Source: Mameliella sp. CS4
GTDB lineage: Bacteria > Pseudomonadota > Alphaproteobacteria > Rhodobacterales > Rhodobacteraceae
NCBI RefSeq assembly: GCF_019392335.1
Contig: NZ_JAHXRQ010000009.1
Span: forward strand, 124,001 to 188,000
Direction of reading: 5' to 3'
DNA: 64,000 nucleotides
The notes beneath the pieces are model-generated. The model saw only the letters and a list, made by a program, of their open reading frames with translations. It did no database searches and had not been told where the DNA came from. Below are positions 53,105 through 62,057 of this stretch, one piece after another. A program made the position numbers and the translations under genes. How positions within the stretch are numbered: the stretch's first letter is position 1; each line of letters opens with the position of its first letter.

Positions 53105-53443
53105 ATGATGCACGCACACCGATCTGGCAACCCCGGGCGCAACCGGTTCTTGCGATATGGAATGATGGCCTGCTGCGCGGTCATGTTGGTCCCGGTCGCG
53201 GCATTCTTCGTTGCCGGGGGCAGCGTTTCCGGCCTCTGGGCGAACGCGGGCGTTTTCGCTCCGCTGGCGCTGTGCGTCGGGGCACATCTGGTCATGCACC
53301 GGATGATGGGAAAGTCCTGCCACGGGGGCACCGATGCCGGTGCCGAGGAAATCGAGGCGCCTGCGCCGGCGGACACGCCCCGGACCATGATCGCAAAACG
53401 GACAGGGAAGCAGGTTGCTCATACCGAGAATGTTCAAGGTTAG
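53105..53443 (+). CDS. Small membrane protein with a His/Cys-rich tail
   Basis: The 112-residue protein (start ATG 53105 behind GGAGGA; a second ATG follows at once) has two hydrophobic segments, GMMACCAVMLVPVAAFFVAGG and ANAGVFAPLALCVGAHLVMH, resembling DUF2933-type proteins of metal loci. His, Met and Cys in HRMMGKSCHGG may bind metal. The tail is Ala/Pro-rich. It is likely under the CueR-type operator at 53044. Confidence 0.7.
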   Translation: MMHAHRSGNPGRNRFLRYGMMACCAVMLVPVAAFFVAGGSVSGLWANAGVFAPLALCVGAHLVMHRMMGKSCHGGTDAGAEEIEAPAPADTPRTMIAKRTGKQVAHTENVQG

Positions 53444-53633
53444 CTTGCTGCTCCTCGCGCTTGGAGGTTGCTCGGCGTCGCTTGCCGATTGTTTCCGGGA
53501 CGCCGACGTCCTGTCGACCCGAGGAGACGAGATCGCGCTTCCCCGGGGCTGCCGCGTGGCAGGTCGAGGGGCCCCTGACCTGCGATTGCTCGAATGTGAT
53601 GATGGGCGCCAGGGTTTCTTGTTCGATCGATAA
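53430..53633 (+). CDS. Small secreted cysteine-containing protein
   Basis: The 67-residue protein starts MFKVSLLLLALGGCSASLADCF: a signal peptide with a possible lipobox (LGGC). The mature part has Cys residues, at least one pair of which could be bridged. It overlaps the end of the preceding gene by 14 bases. A TTG at 53415 would add five residues. Function is unknown. Confidence 0.6.
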   Translation: MFKVSLLLLALGGCSASLADCFRDADVLSTRGDEIALPRGCRVAGRGAPDLRLLECDDGRQGFLFDR

Positions 53634-53648
53634 TGCCGGGAGCCGAAG

Positions 53649-54230
53649 ATGATCAAGGTCACACGACGACGCATTCTTGCTGCCGCTGGCGTTGCAGCGA
53701 TCGCCACGACCTATCCGCTTGGCCGCAAGATCGCCGATCATCTCACCCCGCTTCCAGAATTCGAGCCGATCACGGATCCGGCGGGCTTTCGCCGCGTGGC
53801 CGGGGGATCGAGCAGCCTCGGGAGAAGCGCCTTCGCGGGGCTGGACGGGCCGTCGCACGAAGCCTCGGATCTGCCGATCGCGAAAGTGCGCGACAGCATT
53901 TGCACCGCGCTCTACGGCGAGGACCCCTTGGCGCCGGAAACGGTGCCCGTCGCCTCGATTTCCGATTTCTACTGCCCCTATTGTAGAGTTCAGACCAAGG
54001 AATTGGCCCGGCTGGAAGAACGACTGGGCGACACGGTCAGAATCGCATGGCACGAATTGCCGCTGCTCGGCGAGACATCGTTGCTTGCCGCCAGGGCGTG
54101 GTCACCGGCTGCCCGTTCCGCCTCACGTCGAGCCTGCCGCGATCGGCGATGTAGTTCGGGCCCCGCAGAAGCTCGACCCCGGCGAAGGTCACATCGAACC
54201 CGGCGATCGCGATTTCGGCGCCCGGCGTGA
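53649..54230 (+). pseudogene. DsbA-like protein, truncated at a rearrangement junction
   Basis: The frame starts with a signal (RRRILAAAGVAAIATTYPLG) and a thioredoxin-fold domain with CPYC in SISDFYCPYCRVQTKE, and follows the DsbA pattern to ELPLLGETSLLAARA. From about 54098 the frame reads Arg/Ser-rich sequence because those bases belong, in the opposite direction, to a ccmF gene. The cis-Pro half is missing, so the product can hardly be active. The frame ends only at 54230. Confidence 0.8.
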
Positions 54231-55802
54231 CAAAGACGACCTCTTCGCTTTTCCACGCGCTTTATCCGATCATTCCGATCATCGCCACCGCGAGCCCGGC
54301 ATGCGCCAGCATCATGCCATGCGACGCGCGCGGGAGATTGCGCCCCCGGCGCAGCGTTTCGTTCAGGGCGACGTCCATGAGCCTGATCCGGAACGCCCAT
54401 TCCCGGAGTGTCGCCAGAAGCAGCCATATCGCGATCAGGATTGACAGGTAGGCCAGAACCGGGCCGCCTCTGAGCAGGTACCAGGCGACCAGCGTGCCAA
54501 GAACCGCCAGTCCGGCGACGAACCGGACGCGCTGGAGAACGCCAGACAAGCTCAGCACGCTTCCATGACAGCAAGGGACCTGCGCCCATGAAATGGGCCG
54601 AGCAAGAGCATCATGGGCACGAAAGCCGCGTTGAAGAAGGGTGGCCCGAACGAGGCCTTGTCTCCGGTCACGGCCTCGAGGAGCAACGGATACAGGGTTC
54701 CGAAGAGGACGGTTCCGGCTGCGGTCGCCAGGATCAGGTTGTTGACCAGCAGCCCGGCCTCGCGGCTGATCGGCCGGAACAATCCGCCGCCCTCCATGAC
54801 CGGTGCGCGCCAGGCGTAGAGCGTGAGCGAACCGCCGATGGAAAGGGCCAGGAGCCCGAGGATGTAGACCCCGCGCTCCGGGTCTACCGCGAAGGCATGG
54901 ACCGACGTGAGCAGCCCCGAGCGCACGATGAAGGTGCCCAGAAGGGACAGCGAGAATGTCAGGATGGCCAGGAGGATGGTCCAGCTTTTGAACGCATCGC
55001 GCTTCTCGGTCACGATGGCCGAATGCAGCAGTGCCGTGCCGAGCAACCAGGGCATGAAACTGACGTTCTCGACCGGAACCCAGAACCACCGGCCGCCCCA
55101 GCCCAGCTCGTAGTAGGCCCACCGGGAGCCGAGGGCGATCCCCGCGGTCAGACTCATCCACGCGGCGAGGGTTGAGGGGCGCACCCGGCGCGCCCAGGCG
55201 GCATCCACGCGTCCCTCGATCAGGGCTGCCACGGCAAATGAGAAGACGATCAAGAACCCGACATAGCCGAAGTACAGCAGGGGCGGATGCATCGCGAGCC
55301 CCACGTCCTGCAGCAGGGGATTGAGGTCGCTGCCATCCGCGGGCGGCGGGAAGACTCGATCAAACGGATCTGAGGTGAACAAGAGGAAAGACAAGAACCC
55401 GACGCTGATCCAGGCCTGCACCGAAAGCGTGCGCGCCTTCGTGGGGGCCGGGATGTTCGACCCCGGGACAGCCACGCCCGCGCCGAATACCGTCAGGATC
55501 AGCACCCACAGCAGCAACGATCCTTCATGACTGCCCCAGGTCCCGGTGATCTTGAACAGCTATGGGTTGAGCGAATGCAAGTTCTCGGTCACGTTTCGGA
55601 CGGTGAAGTCGCTGACCACGAAAGACCGCATCAGCGCCGCGAACGCCACCGAGACGAACAGCATCTGCCCCATCGCGGAATAGCGGGCTGATTGCATCCA
55701 GAGAGCATTGCCCGGCGCGGCCCCAAGGATCGGCAGAAAGCTTTGGACCAAGGCGAGGGACAGGGCAAGCGCGAGGAAGAAATGCCCTATTTCAGGTATC
55801 AT
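54098..55802 (-). pseudogene. ccmF: CcmF-like cytochrome c maturation protein, decayed
   Basis: Read leftward, the sequence starts MIPEIGHFFLALALSLALVQSFLPILG and matches CcmF throughout ([49 protein letters not shown]). It has a TAG at about 55560 (before LFKITGTW), a frameshift near 54585, and a TAA at 54262 (before SAWKSEEVVF), and it lacks its 3' end, which is cut at about 54098. CcmF is the haem ligase that makes c-type cytochromes; the host must have another copy for the cytochromes in this island. Confidence 0.88.
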
Positions 55803-55856
55803 GATGTCGGCCCTTTGTCTGTCTTTCGTCGGGTCTCATGCGTCGGGTCACGTGCC

Positions 55857-56168
55857 TCACTCGTCGAGCGCGGCCTTGCGCCGACGAAATTCCTCTTCAT
55901 CGATCTCGCCCTTGGCCAGTCGTTCCCGCAGGATGTCGAGCGCGTCAGTGGGCCGTGTGGCACCGGTGCGGTTGTCCCGAACCCAATGGACAGCCAGCAC
56001 GATCAGGCCGATGATGACGCCCCAGAAGATCACCATCATGAGCCCCCCTAAGACGCCATAGCCGCCGCCCCACATCATGTGCCCGTCCCACGGGCCTTCG
56101 GAGTCGGCCATTGCAGCCGATGCGGCGATGCTCGCAGCGGCGGTCAGGCTCCAGAGTTTCGAGGTCAT
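55857..56168 (-). CDS. SHOCT-domain membrane protein
   Basis: The 103-residue protein has a signal peptide (LTAAASIAASAAMA), a Met/Gly segment (GHMMWGGGYG), one membrane helix (GLMMVIFWGVIIGLIVLAVHW), and a C-terminal SHOCT motif LRERLAKGEIDEEEFRRRKAAL. SHOCT domains are short helical hairpins of oligomeric proteins. Its start overlaps the stop of the kinase gene (ATGA), so it is in that operon. Confidence 0.88.
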   Translation of the reverse strand: MTSKLWSLTAAASIAASAAMADSEGPWDGHMMWGGGYGVLGGLMMVIFWGVIIGLIVLAVHWVRDNRTGATRPTDALDILRERLAKGEIDEEEFRRRKAALDE

Positions 56169-57574
56169 CGGTCTCTCCTTGCTTCGGATGTTTCTACCGC
56201 GAGCGGGATGGCGACAGCCGCGCGCAGCCCGCCCTGTTCGCGGTTTTCCAACACGATGTCGCCGCCATGCGCCTGGACGATCGTCCTTGCAATCGACAGG
56301 CCCAGGCCGTGTCCCCCGGTTTCGAGCGACCGCGACTCCTCGAGCCGGTAGAAAGGGTCGAAGACCTTCTCCAACTTGTCTCGAGGAATACCGGGGCCGC
56401 GGTCATCGACCGTCAGCACGAGCGTGTCGCCCCGACGATACCACGTGACCGAGGCGCCGCCACCGTAGCGATTGGCGTTCTCGATCACGTTGCGAAGCGC
56501 CCGCCGAATGGCGTTGGGCCTCAGGCGCGCCTCGATAGTCGGCCCGGCTTCGAGGTCGAAGCCGCCAGGCGTGTCGGCGCGCATAGCGTCGAGGAAGTCG
56601 TGCAGGTCGATGGTCTCCGGCTGCTCTGCACCGGTCAGCCCCCGGGCAAAGGTCAGCGTCGCATCGACCATGCCGTGCATCTCTTCAACGGACGCCACGA
56701 GACTGTCGCGCGTCTCGTCATCGTCGACCATCTCGGCGCGCACGCGCATGGCTGTCAGCGGCGAGCGCAGGTCGTGGCCCAGGGCCGCAAGCATCTGCGT
56801 CCGGTCCCTGACGAAGCGTGTCAGGCGATCCTGCATCCGGTTGAAGGCCCGCGTGAGGTCCCGGACCTCGGTCGGTCCGGCGACGGGAAGCTCGGCCACG
56901 TCCTCGCCACGTCCGAGGTTGTCGGCCGCCAGGGCCAACCGCTGCAGGGGGCCGGTCAGGCGCGTCATCACGAACCAGATCACGACGACCAGCAGCAGCC
57001 CCGCCGACAGCGCGAAGGTCAGCGTCGAGTAGAGCGGCCACTGGATCGGCGGCCGTTCGAAGCGGGTGCCCACGTTGAGCCACTGGCCGCCCCGGATGGC
57101 GATGGAGAGGTTCATCTCGACCGCTGTCAACTCACCCCGCATCATCGCCATGTGCATGTCGGTCATTTCGCGCGACAGGTTGGGCAGCGGCATCAGTTGC
57201 CCTTCCACCTGGTGCAGCTCGACGCGGATATCCCTGCTGAAACTGTCGTCCAGCAGGGTCCGGATGCGCGACTCGACGAGGCCACCGTCGGAGTGATCCG
57301 TGTGCTGGACCGACGCGGTATCTGACAGATCGAAACGCACGAGGGGCGAATTGGCGGCCCGCAGGATCGACGCGTGCAGATCGGCTGGCGCCTCCTCGAT
57401 CAGCCGCGCCACGTTCGCGGCCCTACCCGCCGCCTCGAACCCCAGCGCCGCGCGGATCGCGAGGCTTCGCTCGTCGGCAAACAGGAACAGGCTGACCAGT
57501 TGGGCCGCGACAAGTGCTGCGACGACCATCAGAATCAACTGGACCCGCAGCGACGTCACGTACCGCGAACTCAC
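56165..57574 (-). CDS. Sensor histidine kinase of the metal island
   Basis: The 469-residue membrane kinase has two membrane helices (about residues 10–32 and 180–205) with a periplasmic sensor between them, a HAMP domain (RLTGPLQRLALAADNLGRG), the phospho-acceptor in LAALGHDLRSPLTAMRVR, and ATPase motifs NVIENANRYGG, DDRGPGIP and GGHGLGLSIART. The periplasmic part is Met-rich (MTDMHMAMMRG), suggesting that it could sense metal. It starts at GTG 57574, overlapping the stop of the response regulator (GTGA). Confidence 0.88.
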   Translation of the reverse strand: MSSRYVTSLRVQLILMVVAALVAAQLVSLFLFADERSLAIRAALGFEAAGRAANVARLIEEAPADLHASILRAANSPLVRFDLSDTASVQHTDHSDGGLVESRIRTLLDDSFSRDIRVELHQVEGQLMPLPNLSREMTDMHMAMMRGELTAVEMNLSIAIRGGQWLNVGTRFERPPIQWPLYSTLTFALSAGLLLVVVIWFVMTRLTGPLQRLALAADNLGRGEDVAELPVAGPTEVRDLTRAFNRMQDRLTRFVRDRTQMLAALGHDLRSPLTAMRVRAEMVDDDETRDSLVASVEEMHGMVDATLTFARGLTGAEQPETIDLHDFLDAMRADTPGGFDLEAGPTIEARLRPNAIRRALRNVIENANRYGGGASVTWYRRGDTLVLTVDDRGPGIPRDKLEKVFDPFYRLEESRSLETGGHGLGLSIARTIVQAHGGDIVLENREQGGLRAAVAIPLAVETSEARRDR

Positions 57575-58299
57575 GCCTCGTCCTCCACATCGGTGGCCAG
57601 GCAATACCCGCCGTTGCGGACCGTCTTGATGATCGTCGGACGCAGGACATCGGGTTCGATCTTGCGGCGCAGGCGGCTGATCTGGTTGTCGATCGTCCGG
57701 TCCAGCGGCCCGGCGGTGCGACCGGCGGTGAGATCGAGCAACTGGTCGCGGCTCAGCACCATGCGCGCCCGCTCGAGCAGAACGATCAGCAACCGGAATT
57801 CGGAGCTTGTGAGGGGAATCTCGCTCTGCTCGTCGTCGACGAGGACCTGGCGGTCGGTGTCCAGCACGAGATGGTCGAACCGCACCTTCCGCCCCGAGAA
57901 CTTTCTGGCAAGGGGTTCTTCCTTGTGGCTGCGACGCAGGACGGACTTGATCCGGGCGAGCAGTTCGCGGGGGCTGAACGGTTTGGCGAGATAATCGTCG
58001 GCGCCAATCTCGAGACCGACGATGCGGTCGGATTCCTCGCCGAGCGCCGTCAGCATGATGATCGGCAAAGCGCCCTCGGCGGTCAGCCTCCGGCAGACCG
58101 AGAGCCCGTCCTCGCCGGGCATCATCACGTCGAGCACGAGAAGGTCGAAATGCCCGGCCGCGAGTTTCGCGTCCATGTCAGTGGCGTCCTTCGCCGCGGT
58201 CGCGCGCATTCCGTTCTTTTCCAGAAAGCGCTTTACGCTCTCGCGGATCTGCGCGTGGTCGTCGACGACGAGGATATGCGGCGGCTGTCCCATGGGCAT
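57571..58299 (-). CDS. OmpR-family response regulator of the metal island
   Basis: The 242-residue protein has a receiver domain (Asp in LLVLDVMMPGEDG, Lys in YLAKPFSPREL) and a winged-helix output domain (LTSSEFRLL through KTVRNGGYCLA). It is co-translated with the kinase at 56165, so the pair forms a two-component system. The divergent gene to the right encodes a Met-rich EF-hand protein that could be its target. Confidence 0.9.
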   Translation of the reverse strand: MPMGQPPHILVVDDHAQIRESVKRFLEKNGMRATAAKDATDMDAKLAAGHFDLLVLDVMMPGEDGLSVCRRLTAEGALPIIMLTALGEESDRIVGLEIGADDYLAKPFSPRELLARIKSVLRRSHKEEPLARKFSGRKVRFDHLVLDTDRQVLVDDEQSEIPLTSSEFRLLIVLLERARMVLSRDQLLDLTAGRTAGPLDRTIDNQISRLRRKIEPDVLRPTIIKTVRNGGYCLATDVEDEA

Positions 58300-58462
58300 C
58301 TCCTAACGGAATGTCTTTTGGCGTTTCATCAGTGGAATTGTAGCGGATTGTATCAGGCAAACCTTCTGCGACAGACGGTTACAATTCCCTCGGTGCGCTT
58401 GCCTTCCAATTCGCGCCATCATGCCGATCTGACTGGTATCGACCCAACCAAAGGAGGATTCC

Positions 58463-59038
58463 ATGCCGAGATTGGCAACACCCGCAAGCATTCTCGCAAT
58501 AGCTGTCGTGATCGCCGGCAGCGCGTGGGCGGACAGCAACCATCACGATCGCGGCTCTGCGCCCCTCATGGGCGCCGAGGTCATGCCCGGGGGGGGCGAC
58601 GGGCACGAAATGATGGGCTATATGATGGAGATGATGATGCAGATGCACGGCACGGGCGCTATGGGGCCCGGCATGGGTCCAATGGCCAGCCCCGGCCAAG
58701 GCGGCATGTCGATGATGGACCGTGGCATGATGCAGATGATGTTGGGACCGGACATGGTGCGCGGCATGACGCAGGACATGCCCGGCCAGATGATGATGTC
58801 GCGTCTCGAAGAGTACGACGCGGACGGTGACGGCGCGCTGAGCCTCGACGAGTTCGCCGCCTGGCACGCCGCCATGATGCGCGAAACGATGGTCGACCGC
58901 TTCCAGCATCTGGATGCGGACGGGAACGGCGCGATCACGTCCGCGGAAATGAACGCCCTCGCCGGTCGCATGGACAGGATGCGCGAGGACGACATGGGCA
59001 ATCGACCGATGATGCCGGACACGCCGGATCCGAACTGA
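58463..59038 (+). CDS. Methionine-rich secreted EF-hand protein
   Basis: The 191-residue protein has a signal peptide (SILAIAVVIAGSAWA), a Met/Gly-rich middle (MMGYMMEMMMQMHG and GGMSMMDRGMMQMM), and two EF-hand loops: DADGDGALSLDEF and DADGNGAITSAEM. The Met clusters are suited to Cu(I) or Ag(I), while the EF-hands bind Ca(II). It stands divergent from the two-component system with about 160 bases between, where both promoters must lie. The function is unknown. Confidence 0.8.
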   Translation: MPRLATPASILAIAVVIAGSAWADSNHHDRGSAPLMGAEVMPGGGDGHEMMGYMMEMMMQMHGTGAMGPGMGPMASPGQGGMSMMDRGMMQMMLGPDMVRGMTQDMPGQMMMSRLEEYDADGDGALSLDEFAAWHAAMMRETMVDRFQHLDADGNGAITSAEMNALAGRMDRMREDDMGNRPMMPDTPDPN

Positions 59039-59111
59039 TCCGGCAACGGTGCGTTGACCTGGGGCCCGGTCTGCCTGACCGGGCCGAATCCGTTCGAAAA
59101 GGAGAATTTTC

Positions 59112-59498
59112 ATGAACTACACGCACGACCGCCTGCTGACGGGCGTTTCCATCGACGATGCCGACCAGCGCGTCCGCGCCTCTCTTTCGGACGCCGGTTT
59201 CGGCGTTCTGACCGAGATCGACGTGAAGGAAACCATGAAGAAGAAGATCGGCGCGGAGATGGACGGCTACCGCATTCTCGGGGCCTGCAACCCCAAGATG
59301 GCCTACGAGGCCATCGGTCTCGAGCCGCGCGTCGGTGCGATGCTGCCCTGCAACGTCATCCTGCGCGAGACCGCCGGCGGCACCGAGATCAGCGCCATAG
59401 ACCCCGTGGCCTCGATGACGGCCATCGACAACGACAATCTGCACGCCGTCGCGGGACAGGTGCGCGACATGCTGATGGGCGCCATCGATGCGGCGTGA
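59112..59498 (+). CDS. DUF302 family protein
   Basis: The 128-residue cytoplasmic protein has the DUF302 pattern: SDAGFGVLTEIDVKETMKKKIG near the start and YRILGACNPKMAYEAIGLEPRVGAMLPCNV in the middle. DUF302 proteins are small beta–alpha domains often found in metal and redox loci; their function is unclear. AGGAG lies just upstream. It overlaps the rhodanese gene by 11 bases. Confidence 0.9.
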   Translation: MNYTHDRLLTGVSIDDADQRVRASLSDAGFGVLTEIDVKETMKKKIGAEMDGYRILGACNPKMAYEAIGLEPRVGAMLPCNVILRETAGGTEISAIDPVASMTAIDNDNLHAVAGQVRDMLMGAIDAA

Positions 59499-59976
59499 TA
59501 TCTTGGGGCAAGCGGGCAGTCGGCGCCAGGTCCTGCTGGGGCTGGCGGCGGCGGGCACTTCCCTTTTGGCGTCCCGCGCAGACGCCCGATACAGTGAGAT
59601 CTGGTCGGCACGACAGGCCCATGACGCGCTTCTCGCCGATGACGCGCGGATTATCGACGTGAGATCCCGTGAAGAATGGCGGAATACCGGCGTTGGCACT
59701 GGAATTTGGCCAATCAGCATGCATGAGGATCTGTTCGCCGATCGCCTCTTCGCCGCAAAGGCCCTTGCCGGTGGCCGGACGGTCGGTCTGATCTGCGCGA
59801 CCGGAGGCCGGTCTGCATCGGTGCTACTGGCATTGCGACGCGCGGGATACCCGGGTTATGTCGACATTTCTGAGGGAATGCTGGGCGCGAAGGCCGGTCC
59901 AGGGTGGATCGCAGCCGGTCTGCCGGTCGTGCCGCTCGGGACCGCGCTGGACTCTCTGCCCCCCGATCTCGCCTGA
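59488..59976 (+). CDS. Rhodanese-like sulfurtransferase, exported
   Basis: The 162-residue protein begins with a twin-arginine-like signal (GSRRQVLLGLAAAGTSLLASRA) and has a single rhodanese domain: IIDVRSREEWRNTG and the active-site Cys in ICATGGRSASVLLAL. It would transfer sulfane sulphur or act on thiols in the periplasm. It overlaps DUF302 and is one base before the DedA-like gene, so they form an operon. Confidence 0.85.
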   Translation: MRRDILGQAGSRRQVLLGLAAAGTSLLASRADARYSEIWSARQAHDALLADDARIIDVRSREEWRNTGVGTGIWPISMHEDLFADRLFAAKALAGGRTVGLICATGGRSASVLLALRRAGYPGYVDISEGMLGAKAGPGWIAAGLPVVPLGTALDSLPPDLA

Positions 59977-59977
59977 C

Positions 59978-60691
59978 ATGTCTCAAAGGCACGGGAAGGC
60001 GCGTCTCGGGGCCCGGGCATGGATTGGAGCGGGGCTTCTCGGCCTGCTGGCCCTTTCCTTGGCGCTGGGCTGGCGCCCGCCGGAGATCGACCGCACGCAA
60101 GTCGCGGCCTGGGTCGCCAATGCCGGCGCTTGGGGACCGCTGGCGGTGATCGGTCTGATGGCGCTGGCGGTCGTCGCCAGCCCGATCCCAAGCGCGCCCA
60201 TCGCGCTCGCCGCCGGGGCGGCCTACGGGCATTACGCGGGCGCAGCCTACGTCGCACTCGGGTCCGAGGCCGGCGCTGTCGTGGCCTTTCTCATCGCGCG
60301 TGGGGTCGGACGCGACGCGGTCGAACGCATGCTCGGGGACAAGGCCGACTACGGCCTGCTCGGCTCTCAGAACGCGCTGACGCTGACCGTCTTCATCAGC
60401 CGTTTTCTGCCCTTCGTGTCCTTCGACGCGATGAGCTACGCCGCAGGGCTGAGCCGGCTGCATTTCTGGCGCTTCGCGCTGGCCACCATGGGCGGCATCC
60501 TGCCGGCAAGCTTCGTGCTGGCGCATTTCGGCAGCGTCGCGTTGGTGGGCGATTTCGGCACGGCGGAATGGATCGCGCTCGGCCTCGGGTTGCTGACCGC
60601 CTTGCCGCTGGTGCTGCTGGCCCTGCGCGGCGGCAAGGACGCCAGACGACACCAGGCCGGGCGGACAATAGACCAGGGAGACACCGGATGA
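59978..60691 (+). CDS. DedA/VTT-type membrane protein (TVP38/TMEM64)
   Basis: The 237-residue protein has several membrane helices and the VTT-domain sequence SPIPSAPIALAAGAAYG and FISRFLPFVSFDAMSYAAGLSRL. The family includes lipid-flipping (DedA) proteins. ATG 59978 follows the rhodanese stop by one base. The gene overlaps the next permease by four bases (ATGA). Confidence 0.88.
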   Translation: MSQRHGKARLGARAWIGAGLLGLLALSLALGWRPPEIDRTQVAAWVANAGAWGPLAVIGLMALAVVASPIPSAPIALAAGAAYGHYAGAAYVALGSEAGAVVAFLIARGVGRDAVERMLGDKADYGLLGSQNALTLTVFISRFLPFVSFDAMSYAAGLSRLHFWRFALATMGGILPASFVLAHFGSVALVGDFGTAEWIALGLGLLTALPLVLLALRGGKDARRHQAGRTIDQGDTG

Positions 60692-62007
60692 GATCTGAAT
60701 ACCGGGAAAACAGCATCACTCTTCTCGACGCCATCGCCATGGGCACCGGCGTCATGATCGGCGCCGGCATCCTCGCCCTGACGGGGCAGATCGCGGACCT
60801 TGCCGGGCCGCTCTTTCCCTTCGCCTTCATTGCCGGCGCGGTCGTCACCGCCTTCAGCGCCTACACATACGTCAAGATGTCGAACGCCTACCCGTCCGCG
60901 GGCGGAATCGGGATGATCCTGCAGAAGGCCTACGGGCCGACCACCGTCGCCGCCGGGGCCGCGCTGCTCATGGCGCTGTCGATGGTCATCAACGAAAGCC
61001 TCGTGGCGCGGACCTTCGCCAATTACCTGCTGCGCGGCCTCGACATGCCGCGCGACACGTGGATGGTGCCGGCGATCGGCGTCTCCGTGATCTTCTTCGC
61101 CTGGCTGGTCAACGTCTCGGGCAACCGTTCGGTCGGGTGGCTGTCGGTGCTTATGGCCGCGCTCAAGGTCGGGGGCATCGCGCTGTTCGGCGCGGCGGCG
61201 CTCTGGGTCGGCGGGTTCAGCTTCGAGGCCACCGGCAGCGGCGGCGAAACCTCCGGCACGGCTGGCTTCGTCGCGTCGATGGCGCTGGCCATCCTCGCCT
61301 TCAAGGGCTTCACGACAATCACCAACAGCGGTGCCGAGATCACCGATCCGCACCGCAACGTGGGCCGGGCGATCGTGATCTCCATCGCCGTCTGCACGCT
61401 GATCTACCTACTGGTCGCATTCGCCGTCGGCAGCAGCCTGCCGCTCGACCGGATCGTGGCGGCCAAGGACTATGCCCTGGCCGAGGCCGCCGAGCCGGCG
61501 CTCGGGCGCACCGGCTTCTATCTCACCGTGGCCCTTGCATTGGTCGCCACCGCCTCGGGCCTGATCGCCAGCATCTTTGCCGTGTCGCGGATGCTGGCCA
61601 TGCTGACAGACATGAAGATGATCCCGCACAGCCATTTCGGAATGCCCGGCGTCGTCCGCGACCACACGCTGGTCTACACGGTGGTGATCGCCTCCCTGCT
61701 GACCGTCTTCTTTGACCTCGGCCGCATCGCCTCGTTGGGGGCGTTCTTCTACCTCGTCATGGATATCCTGATCCACTGGGGCGTTTTCCGGAACTTGCGG
61801 GCCGAGGTCGGCGCCCGCGGCTGGATCCTGCTGACGGCCATCGGGCTCGACGCGGTGGTGCTGGCTGCCTTCGCGGTGATGAAGTGGCAGACGGACTCGT
61901 CCATCGTGCTGATCGCTCTTGCCGGGATGGCGGTCGTCTTCCTGTTCGAGCACATCTTCCTGCGGTTGCGCCCGCCACCGCGGCAGAACCATCAACACGG
62001 CGCTTGA
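60688..62007 (+). CDS. APC-superfamily permease
   Basis: The 439-residue protein has about twelve membrane helices and the APC start [20 protein letters not shown], the amino-acid/polyamine/organocation fold. The central motif [18 protein letters not shown] is typical. The substrate is unknown; its place in a metal island is unusual. Start overlaps the DedA-like gene stop. The last residues include HQHGA, after which comes a CueR-type operator. Confidence 0.88.
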   Translation: MRSEYRENSITLLDAIAMGTGVMIGAGILALTGQIADLAGPLFPFAFIAGAVVTAFSAYTYVKMSNAYPSAGGIGMILQKAYGPTTVAAGAALLMALSMVINESLVARTFANYLLRGLDMPRDTWMVPAIGVSVIFFAWLVNVSGNRSVGWLSVLMAALKVGGIALFGAAALWVGGFSFEATGSGGETSGTAGFVASMALAILAFKGFTTITNSGAEITDPHRNVGRAIVISIAVCTLIYLLVAFAVGSSLPLDRIVAAKDYALAEAAEPALGRTGFYLTVALALVATASGLIASIFAVSRMLAMLTDMKMIPHSHFGMPGVVRDHTLVYTVVIASLLTVFFDLGRIASLGAFFYLVMDILIHWGVFRNLRAEVGARGWILLTAIGLDAVVLAAFAVMKWQTDSSIVLIALAGMAVVFLFEHIFLRLRPPPRQNHQHGA

Positions 62008-62027
62008 CCTTCCAGTCACTGGAGGGC
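62004..62027 (+). promoter_or_regulatory. CueR-type operator before the second copper ATPase
   Basis: TTGACCTTCCAGTCACTGGAGG has the same arms as the copA operator, on the plus strand. It begins at the stop codon of the permease gene and lies about 50 bases ahead of the ATPase start. Confidence 0.8.
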
Positions 62028-62057
62028 CCATCAAGGCAGTGTGAAAAGGAGTCGGTC

